In this document: positions 57,277 through 64,000 of the stretch, piece by piece | How the letters are laid out: each line of letters begins with the position of its first letter | How positions within the stretch are numbered: position 1 is the first letter of the stretch | Assembly: GCA_019636655.1 (NCBI GenBank) | Contig: JAHBXB010000001.1 | Span: 744,001-808,000, forward strand | From: Phycisphaeraceae bacterium | Lineage (GTDB): Bacteria; Planctomycetota; Phycisphaerae; Phycisphaerales; UBA1924 | Direction: 5' to 3' | DNA length: 64,000 bases | The notes under the pieces: generated by a model | Told to the model about the DNA's origin: nothing | Databases searched by the model: none | What the model saw: only the letters and a program-made list of their open reading frames with translations | Position numbers and translations under genes: made by a program

Positions 57277-59259
57277 TTACTGACGGCCGGATGAACGGGC
57301 CCTGAGCGTCACCGGGAGCACCATTTCCTTGCCGTCCCGATCAACGGTGACCGTTACGACGTCGCCGGGCTTGTGCTGCTTGAGCATCTCGGTCCAGGCC
57401 TCGACCGAGTCGATCAACTCGCCGTTCCACTTCATAAGGCGATCACCCTTCTTGATGCCCGCATCGGCCGCCGACGTGCCCGGAAAGACGTCCCCAACCG
57501 GCACACCGGGGTCGGTGTCTCCGTAGGAATCGGGCATGATGCCGAAGCGGATGCGTGTGCCGGAGACCGAGGAGCCCGCGGCCGGATCGGCGCCGGGGAG
57601 TGCCCCGTGGTCAACGGGCGCGCGTGCCTCGGTCTCCCTGAACGGGAGGCCATCATGGCGCATCGCGAGCGTCGTCGCGATCTTCTGCACGAGATCCGCG
57701 ACTTGAACGCCGCCCTCGAAGTTGATGAGACGGCTGACATCTCGCGGCGTGTGGTACTCGGGGTGGAACCCCGTGAAGAAGAAGAGCACCGGGATGCCCC
57801 CCGCGTAGAAGGAGGCGTGATCCGATGGCCCGCGCCCGCCCGGGAGGATCTTGATATCCAGCCCCGAGGAGTCGAACAGTGGCTTGAGGATGGCGTCGAA
57901 GCCGTCGGCCGTGCCGGTGCCGTTGACCTCCAGCTTGGAATCCCTGAGCCGCCCGATCATGTCCATGTTGAGCATCGCGTAGATGGACGCGGCCTCGAGA
58001 GGAGAGTTCCTGACGAAGTACCTGGAACCGACCAGCCCGATCTCTTCGCCGCTGAATCCCATGAAGAGGATCGATCTGGCATTGGCGGTCTCCGGCAGCG
58101 CGGCGTACTCGCTCGCGATCCGCTCGGCGAGCAGCAGCATGCCGGCGGTGCCCGAGGCGTTGTCGTCGGCGCCCGGGTGGGTGGGCCCCTCCTCGTTGAG
58201 CCTTGAACCGCCGAGCGAGCCGTCTCCAAGGTGATCAAAGTGGGCGCCGATCACAACGTATTCCTTCGCCAACGAGCCCTTCCCGGCGAGGACTCCGGCT
58301 ACGTTGGCCGACGACCGTGCCGGCCGATCAATCCGAGTCAACACCTTGGCGGTGACGCCGTTGAGAGGGATGACCCCGTTCCCCGCATCGGCGAGGGCAC
58401 GCAGCGCGGCCAGCGAGCGGCCCTGCTCATCGCCCGCGCGGACGAGGGCCTCCGCGGTCTGCGTCGACAGCATCATGACCGGAATGTCGAGGGGCCGCCC
58501 GAGCCGGCGTGTTGACGCCGCGGTCTCGATCGTCTTTGACCTGGGATCGTCGACACCCGGGGGCGCCGCCACGAGGATCGCCGCCGCGCCCCGCTTCGCA
58601 AGCGCCGCCAGCCGGGGGTAGAGCGCCGCGGACGGGCTCCACTCTCCCCCGTCAGTAAAGGCGCTCTTGCCCACGGCATTGAGAGGCTCGAATCGCAGGA
58701 CGAGCACGACCTTGCCGGCGACATCGTCACCCTCTCCGAACGATGAGAACGACTCATGGCCCGGCGGCCCCGATTCGATGCCGTAGCCGACGAACACCAC
58801 CGGGGCCTCGAGCGACGCCGAGCCCGATACGGCAAGAGCCTGGAACGCGCCGGTGTCGCCCGCGGCATCGGCAAAGAGCACCGGGGAGTCGTCGGTCGCG
58901 CGCGTAATTGCGAGCGACTGCTCCGCGACCACCGTGTCTCGTCCGAACTCAAACGACTGCCGGAAGGATCCCCTCGGGGTGACGACCTCGGTGCCGTCGT
59001 GCGCGGTCTCGGTTACGGGAAAGGCCGGGGCCAGCCCGAACTGCCTGAACCAGAACTCGATGTAGTCCGCGGCGAGTTCGTTGCCCCTGGTACCGGAGCC
59101 CCGGCCCTCCATGAAGGGGTTGGCAAGGGTCGTGACATGCTCTCGATATCGGGCCACCGCGTCGTCGTGCGAGGCCATCGGGCTCGGAGGGGCGCTGAAT
59201 GCGGCCGACGCGGGAACGGCCCACAGGACCAAAACGAGCGAAATGCGATACGGGTTCAT
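57277..59259 (-). CDS. Secreted M28-family zinc aminopeptidase with PDZ domain
   Basis: 660 residues. Signal peptide ([18 protein letters not shown]). A PA-like insert precedes the M28 catalytic domain with zinc ligands in [10 protein letters not shown] (His), [10 protein letters not shown] (Asp), [13 protein letters not shown] (Glu pair), LNMDMIGRL (Asp) and [10 protein letters not shown] (His). A C-terminal PDZ domain ([26 protein letters not shown]) follows. It would trim peptides outside the cytoplasm. Convergent with the lipoprotein gene. Confidence 0.94.
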   Translation of the reverse strand: MNPYRISLVLVLWAVPASAAFSAPPSPMASHDDAVARYREHVTTLANPFMEGRGSGTRGNELAADYIEFWFRQFGLAPAFPVTETAHDGTEVVTPRGSFRQSFEFGRDTVVAEQSLAITRATDDSPVLFADAAGDTGAFQALAVSGSASLEAPVVFVGYGIESGPPGHESFSSFGEGDDVAGKVVLVLRFEPLNAVGKSAFTDGGEWSPSAALYPRLAALAKRGAAAILVAAPPGVDDPRSKTIETAASTRRLGRPLDIPVMMLSTQTAEALVRAGDEQGRSLAALRALADAGNGVIPLNGVTAKVLTRIDRPARSSANVAGVLAGKGSLAKEYVVIGAHFDHLGDGSLGGSRLNEEGPTHPGADDNASGTAGMLLLAERIASEYAALPETANARSILFMGFSGEEIGLVGSRYFVRNSPLEAASIYAMLNMDMIGRLRDSKLEVNGTGTADGFDAILKPLFDSSGLDIKILPGGRGPSDHASFYAGGIPVLFFFTGFHPEYHTPRDVSRLINFEGGVQVADLVQKIATTLAMRHDGLPFRETEARAPVDHGALPGADPAAGSSVSGTRIRFGIMPDSYGDTDPGVPVGDVFPGTSAADAGIKKGDRLMKWNGELIDSVEAWTEMLKQHKPGDVVTVTVDRDGKEMVLPVTLRARSSGRQ

Positions 59260-59491
59260 TGGGGGTCCTCGTGGCGCGGGGAGTCATCCGAGACACGGTA
59301 GGTCCTCCAGGGAGCTGCCCCGGCGGCGGGGGCGGCACGGATCACCGTCCAGACCCCTTCCATTTCTAGCAATCGAAGGGCCCCGGCGCTACGATGGGGG
59401 TGTCGCCGGAACAACCCTGTTCCCGGCCTCGCATGCACCGCTCCACCCCCGATATAGGTCGCCAAGAACGACCCCACGCGAGCACCCATCG

Positions 59492-62479
59492 ATGCCCGAG
59501 ACCACAACCTCCGTCGGACGTTCGGCCGTTTCCAATGGATCGCACGTGCCGACGGCGACGAGTGCCGCCGCGCCGCCGCAGTCGGAGTGCTTTGCCGATC
59601 GCCACATCGGACCGAGCGACGACGAGATCGTGCAGATGCTGGGGGTGCTCGGGTACGGCTCGCTGGATGAGCTCACCAGCGCGACGGTGCCGGGGTCTAT
59701 CCGCCTGGACCGGCCGCTGAACGTCGGCCCGGCCGCGGGGGAGTTTGAACTGATCGCCGAATTGAAGCGTACCGCGTCGAAGAACAGGGTGATGCGCTCG
59801 ATGATCGGCATGGGCTACTCCGACACAATCACGCCGCCGGTCATCCAGCGCAACATCCTGGAGAACCCGGGGTGGTACACGCAGTACACCCCCTACCAGG
59901 CCGAGATCGCCCAGGGCCGGCTCGAAGCGCTCCTGAACTTCCAGACCATGGTGGCCGATCTGACGGGGCTTCCGCTCGCCGGCGCCTCGCTGCTGGATGA
60001 GGCGACCGCCGCGGCGGAAGCGATGGCCATGTGCTACGCCATTGCGGGCGGGAACGAAGGATCGAAGCGCGTGTTTGTCGTGGCGGAGGACTGTCACCCG
60101 CAGAACATCGCGGTCTGCCGGACGCGGGCGGAGTCATTGGGGATCACGCTCGTCGTCAGCGGCGTTTCAGCGATCGATTTCTCTCGCAGCGATGTCTGCG
60201 GCGTCCTTGTGCAGTACCCGACAACCGACGGACGAGTGATCGACTACTCGGGGGTGTGCGAAGCGGCGCACAGGGCCGGAGCCCAGGTCGTTGCTTCGGC
60301 CGACCTGCTGGCGCTCACGCTCATCACGCCTCCCGGGGAGTGGGGCGGGGGCGGGGCGGACATCGCCGTCGGCTCGGCGCAGCGGTTCGGGATTCCGATG
60401 GGGTTCGGTGGACCGCACGCGGCCTACATCGCGACACGCTCCGAACACGCCCGCAAGATGCCGGGCCGGATCATCGGGGTCTCGAGGGATGCCCACGGCA
60501 ACCCCGCGCTCCGGATGGCGATCCAGACCCGCGAGCAGCACATCAAGAGGGAGCGGGCGACAAGCAACATCTGCACGGCCCAGGCCCTGCTGGCCATCAT
60601 GGCGAGCATGTACGCCGTGTATCACGGTCCGGACGGCCTGAAGCGCATCGCGATGCGGGTCCACTCGAACACGTCGGCGCTTGCCTCAGGGCTCCGCGGG
60701 CTCGGGCACGACACAGGTTCGGCCCCCTTCTTCGACACGCTGAGGGTTCGGCTGGGCGCGGGCGTCGCCGCGGCCGACGTCCATGCTCGCGCTGTGGCCC
60801 GAGGGATCAACCTCCGACCGTACGAGGACGGGACCGTCGGCGTCTCGCTCGATGAGACCACCTCCGCGGCGGATGTCGCCGCGACGCTCGCGTGCTTCGG
60901 CGGCGATGGAGCGGCGGCGGCACCGGGGACCCGCGCCGAATACCCCCGGGGGCTCTCCAGGACATCGTCCTACCTCGCCCATCCTGTGTTCAACACGCAC
61001 CATTCCGAATCGGAGATGCTCCGCTACATCTTCAAGCTGCAGAACCGCGACCTCTCGCTGGCGCACAGCATGATCCCGCTCGGATCCTGCACGATGAAAC
61101 TCAACGCGACGAGCGAGATGCTGCCGGTCACGTGGCCCGAGTTCGGCCGGCTGCACCCCTTCGCGCCCGCGGACCAGACCCTCGGCTACGCGGAACTCTT
61201 CGCCTCACTCGAATCGTGGCTCGCGGAGATTACCGGGTTCGCCGCGGTCTCCCTCCAGCCCAACGCCGGCTCGCAGGGGGAATACGCGGGGCTCATGGTG
61301 ATCCGGGCGTACCACCAGTCTCGCGGCCAGGGGAAGCGAGATGTCTGCCTGATTCCCGATTCGGCGCACGGGACCAACCCGGCATCGGCGGTCATCGCGG
61401 GAATGAAGGTGGTGGCCGTTGCGTGCGACGATCATGGGAACGTCGACATCGCGGACCTGCGGGCCAAGGCGAAGGAGCACGCCGCGGATCTGTCCTGCCT
61501 GATGATCACCTACCCGTCGACCCACGGCGTCTTTGAGGAGGGGATCCGCGACATCTGCAAGGTGGTGCACGACCACGGCGGACAGGTGTACATGGACGGG
61601 GCAAACATGAACGCCCAGGTGGGGCTCACCAGCCCCGGGGTGATCGGCGCCGATGTCTGCCACCTGAACCTGCACAAGACGTTCTGCATCCCCCACGGCG
61701 GCGGCGGGCCCGGCATGGGGCCCATCGGCGTTGCCGCGCACCTGGCGCCGTTCCTGCCGGGCCACCCGGTGCGTCCGCCGGCCGACACCCTCGCACCGAT
61801 GCGGCACCGGCGCGGCATCGACGGGGTTGGCTCCAAGTCCATCGGACCCGTCTCCGCGGCTCCGTTCGGCTCGGCCTCGATCCTGACCATCTCCTGGGTG
61901 TATATCGCGCTCATGGGCGGGGAGGGCCTCAGGAGGGCCACCCAGGTCGCGATCCTGAACGCGAACTACATGGCCAAGCGGCTGGAGTCGCACTACCAGG
62001 TGCTCTACCGCGGCAAGGCCGGCACGTGCGCGCACGAGTTCATCCTGGATTGCCGCCCGTTCGAGAAGTCGGCGGGCATCAAGGTCGACGATATCGCCAA
62101 GCGTTTGATGGACTTCGGATTCCACGCCCCGACCATGTCGTTCCCGGTTCCTGGGACGCTCATGATCGAACCGACCGAGTCGGAGCCGAAGGCCGAACTC
62201 GACCGGTTCGTCGAGGCGATGGTCGCGATCCGCGAGGAGATCCGTGCCATCGAACAGGGCCGCATGGACCGGGCCGATAACCCGCTGAAGCACGCACCGC
62301 ACACCGCCGCGGCGGTAGCGTCGGACACGTGGCCGCACGGGTATTCGCGCGAACAGGGCGCGTTCCCCGCTCCGTGGGTGCGGGAGCACAAGTTCTGGCC
62401 GATCGTCGGGCGCATCGACAACCCGTTCGGCGACCGCAACCTGGTCTGCGTGTGCCCGCCGATGAGCGAGTACGCCTGA
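59492..62479 (+). CDS. gcvP: Glycine dehydrogenase (decarboxylating), P protein
   Basis: 995 residues in one chain, as in alpha/beta-fused GcvP. Decarboxylates glycine with pyridoxal phosphate and passes the aminomethyl group to Gcv[14 protein letters not shown] is the conserved start. [37 protein letters not shown] and the PLP-lysine region [20 protein letters not shown] are diagnostic. The ATG at 59492 adds a Ser/Ala-rich lead of about 30 residues before the conserved start. A -10-like TACGAT lies at 59393-59398. The other gcv genes are not in the window, and no glycine riboswitch is seen in the leader. Confidence 0.97.
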   Translation: MPETTTSVGRSAVSNGSHVPTATSAAAPPQSECFADRHIGPSDDEIVQMLGVLGYGSLDELTSATVPGSIRLDRPLNVGPAAGEFELIAELKRTASKNRVMRSMIGMGYSDTITPPVIQRNILENPGWYTQYTPYQAEIAQGRLEALLNFQTMVADLTGLPLAGASLLDEATAAAEAMAMCYAIAGGNEGSKRVFVVAEDCHPQNIAVCRTRAESLGITLVVSGVSAIDFSRSDVCGVLVQYPTTDGRVIDYSGVCEAAHRAGAQVVASADLLALTLITPPGEWGGGGADIAVGSAQRFGIPMGFGGPHAAYIATRSEHARKMPGRIIGVSRDAHGNPALRMAIQTREQHIKRERATSNICTAQALLAIMASMYAVYHGPDGLKRIAMRVHSNTSALASGLRGLGHDTGSAPFFDTLRVRLGAGVAAADVHARAVARGINLRPYEDGTVGVSLDETTSAADVAATLACFGGDGAAAAPGTRAEYPRGLSRTSSYLAHPVFNTHHSESEMLRYIFKLQNRDLSLAHSMIPLGSCTMKLNATSEMLPVTWPEFGRLHPFAPADQTLGYAELFASLESWLAEITGFAAVSLQPNAGSQGEYAGLMVIRAYHQSRGQGKRDVCLIPDSAHGTNPASAVIAGMKVVAVACDDHGNVDIADLRAKAKEHAADLSCLMITYPSTHGVFEEGIRDICKVVHDHGGQVYMDGANMNAQVGLTSPGVIGADVCHLNLHKTFCIPHGGGGPGMGPIGVAAHLAPFLPGHPVRPPADTLAPMRHRRGIDGVGSKSIGPVSAAPFGSASILTISWVYIALMGGEGLRRATQVAILNANYMAKRLESHYQVLYRGKAGTCAHEFILDCRPFEKSAGIKVDDIAKRLMDFGFHAPTMSFPVPGTLMIEPTESEPKAELDRFVEAMVAIREEIRAIEQGRMDRADNPLKHAPHTAAAVASDTWPHGYSREQGAFPAPWVREHKFWPIVGRIDNPFGDRNLVCVCPPMSEYA

Positions 62480-62735
62480 GGCAGCGGGTCCGAGAACGTT
62501 GACAGGCATCTCATCGAGACATCGCCTTGGTGGGGCGATACGTGAAGCCATTCCGCAGAGTCGGATGGGGCGAGTTGCGCAATCTATCTCCGGGCCAATC
62601 CCGTCATCCGGCAGGACTCGGCTCCTCCCGTGGCCGATGGTGATAACGGACCTGGTGTCGTTCCCGCATTGCGGCCGCCCTTGAACCAGGCTTCGCAGCG
62701 CCGCCGGGAATCGAGACCCCAACGGAGCACACTTC

Positions 62736-63410
62736 ATGATTCTGAACCGCGCCACGCTTGCCATCGTTCTGGCCGCCGGGCTCGCCGCGACTGCATCGGC
62801 CGCCGAACCCCCGGGCTGCAAGAGCCAGGACCAGACGACGGAGCGTCTGCAGCCGTGCAACTCGATGTTCAGCCGCCTCGTCGGCGAATGGGAAGGCCAG
62901 ATCCAGACTCGCAACAGCGACGGGCGCGTGTCGACCTCGATGGCCAGCGTTTCGAACCGCCTCGAGAACAACGACAAGTCACTTGTGTCCTGCTTCGAGG
63001 GCTTCGCCTTCGGTCGCCCGGTCCACGGCGCCTCGGTGATCCGCATGAACCCCGGCGCCCAGGCCGAGCGGTCGTGGTACACCAACCTGACGAACGCGAC
63101 CATGACGATGCCAATGAAGGCCTCGAGCAGCGAGAACTCGATCGCGTTCGCCGGCGAGGGCGTTGATCCCTCCACCGGCAAGACGGTGAGCATCGAGCAG
63201 GTGCTCCGCGTTGTCGATAGCAACAACTACGTCTTCGAGTCGTTCTCGATCGAGAGCAGCGGCGAGAAGGTCATGCTGATGCGCCTCGAGATGAGCCGGC
63301 TGCCCGAGGGCCGCCTCGCCCAGGCTGCCGAAAAGTTCAGCGACGCCAAGCTCCTGGCCAAGGTCCGGCTGAACTCGCCGGCGCAGACCGCCGACGCCAA
63401 CGGTCACTGA
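62736..63410 (+). CDS. Exported DUF1579-like protein
   Basis: 224 residues. Signal peptide (LAIVLAAGLAATASAAEPP). The mature domain FSRLVGEWEGQIQTRNSDGR ... SFEGFAFGRPVHGASVIRMN ... ITY-like strands (FAGEGVDPSTGKTVSIEQVLRVV) fits the beta-barrel DUF1579 pattern, in which G-x-W-x-G opens the fold. Family function is unknown. Two cysteines near the mature N-terminus (CKSQDQTTERLQPCN) could form a disulfide. The 256 bases before it hold no gene. A strong bidirectional terminator follows. Confidence 0.8.
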   Translation: MILNRATLAIVLAAGLAATASAAEPPGCKSQDQTTERLQPCNSMFSRLVGEWEGQIQTRNSDGRVSTSMASVSNRLENNDKSLVSCFEGFAFGRPVHGASVIRMNPGAQAERSWYTNLTNATMTMPMKASSSENSIAFAGEGVDPSTGKTVSIEQVLRVVDSNNYVFESFSIESSGEKVMLMRLEMSRLPEGRLAQAAEKFSDAKLLAKVRLNSPAQTADANGH

Positions 63411-63446
63411 TAACCGCCTCCACTCACGCGGCTCGTCCCTGCTCTG

Positions 63447-63484
63447 AACGGCGGCGCCGGTCTCGACCGGCGCCGCCGTTTTTC
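63447..63484. terminator. Bidirectional Rho-independent terminator
   Basis: Perfect 14-bp stem AACGGCGGCGCCGG / CCGGCGCCGCCGTT with six-base loop TCTCGA and a T run on the right (A pair on the left), between two convergent genes. Confidence 0.85.
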
Positions 63485-63487
63485 TCG

Positions 63488-64000
63488 CTACCCCGGCGGA
63501 GGAAGCGGGCGGAGCCGCTCGGGGTGCCTGCTGCGGGCACGGACGAGATACGCCTCCAGCCAGCCGCGGGCGCGATCGGGGCGGCTCCTCGCGGCGAGAA
63601 TCTGCTCGTGGTCCAGAACGCCGATCCAGTCGATCGCCGAGCGGATCGCGTCCATGGAAATCCGGAGGGCCGTCTGCACGGGCATCCGCTCGGGATTGAT
63701 ATCGATCCCGAAGTGCCCGGTGTAGCCGTGCATCGCGAGCGTGTACAGAGCCGCATCAAGCTGCTCGGGCGACACGCTCCCGACGGGGAGGTCCTGGTCA
63801 TAGTTTCCCAGCGGCTGGCTGTTCCAGTGGCTGTGCGCAAGCCGGCCCTCGGAGAGAGGCCAAGAGAACGCGTAGGCCAAGTCCTCAAATCCCATCAGCA
63901 CGTGACCGACCTCGGGGTTCATGCACACCAGGGCGTGACCATCCCCCAGCAGCCGAGTATTGGGTTCCGCCCTGAGCCTGGACTCGACAAGCCGTCCGAG
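63488..64000 (-). CDS. Sugar isomerase, xylose isomerase-like TIM barrel (5' end cut by window)
   Basis: The C-terminal 170 residues are visible; the start lies beyond the window. CMNPEVGHVLMGFEDLAYAFSW, AHSHWNSQPLGNYDQDLPVGS and GHFGIDINPERMPVQTALR match the metal-binding C-terminal half of xylose isomerase-like proteins (H-x-N ... G-x-x-D-Q-D). Some members isomerise other sugars, so the substrate is not certain. It is convergent with the DUF1579-like gene and shares its terminator. Confidence 0.8.
   Translation of the reverse strand, partial: LGRLVESRLRAEPNTRLLGDGHALVCMNPEVGHVLMGFEDLAYAFSWPLSEGRLAHSHWNSQPLGNYDQDLPVGSVSPEQLDAALYTLAMHGYTGHFGIDINPERMPVQTALRISMDAIRSAIDWIGVLDHEQILAARSRPDRARGWLEAYLVRARSRHPERLRPLPPPG

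Noticed and set aside
59260-59491. Possible glycine riboswitch before gcvP
   Set aside because: I could not find the conserved tandem aptamer cores; the leader has only a -10-like box.

Overview
The window looks like a high-GC planctomycete chromosome, probably class Phycisphaerae. Evidence is a very long SecA (1422 aa), a prepilin with an FTLIE N-terminus, ThyX instead of ThyA, sparse Shine-Dalgarno use and a lineage-typical gene mix (NadB, single-chain GcvP, DinB-like and DUF1579-like proteins). Everything here was read by eye; no database search was run.

Layout. (1) 1-6308 is backbone: secA, a prepilin-like gene and a tRNA-Pro(CGG). (2) 6300-39005 is an integrated mobile element of about 32.7 kb inserted at the 3' end of that tRNA. 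Its large serine recombinase is next to the tRNA and takes its last codons and stop from tRNA sequence. The element carries a small recombinase partner, a VirD4-like coupling protein, ParB, a YkvA protein, a resolvase with a candidate res site, a MobF relaxase-helicase, a DNA methyltransferase, ParA plus a small partner, a RepL-like initiator, an XRE regulator, an acyltransferase and an ArdC-like anti-restriction protein. A cargo block (27.0-38.7 kb) holds an IetAS-type ATPase/subtilase defence pair with its own regulator and a Czc-type metal efflux operon. No mating-pore genes are seen, so the element is best described as an integrative mobilizable element with plasmid-like replication and partition genes. 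(3) 39006-50128 is a stack of small segments (OsmC; Hen1-Pnkp RNA repair; acetyltransferases and a frameshifted gene; a Ser/Thr kinase and a DinB protein). Each segment ends in a copy of the same att-like sequence, as expected for repeated integration at the tRNA followed by decay. (4) 50.2-64 kb is backbone again: thyX, a PDZ/metalloprotease-like protein, purN, an anti-sigma antagonist, a thioesterase, a DinB protein, nadB, a lipoprotein, an M28 peptidase, gcvP, a DUF1579-like protein and the end of a sugar isomerase-like gene.

How the parts work together. The recombinase, its small partner and the tRNA-Pro att site move the element. Relaxase, coupling protein and probably an oriT near 18.6-19.0 kb would mobilise it through another element's secretion channel. 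RepL, ParA/ParB and the repeat clusters next to parA and repL suggest an episomal phase. ArdC would protect the incoming DNA, and IetAS and Hen1-Pnkp are defence or damage-repair cargo. The most striking signal is the att architecture: one stretch of DNA is the tRNA 3' end, the recombinase stop codon and, just beyond, a hairpin that is both recombinase coding sequence and a probable tRNA terminator. Five related copies of the attachment arm lie downstream.
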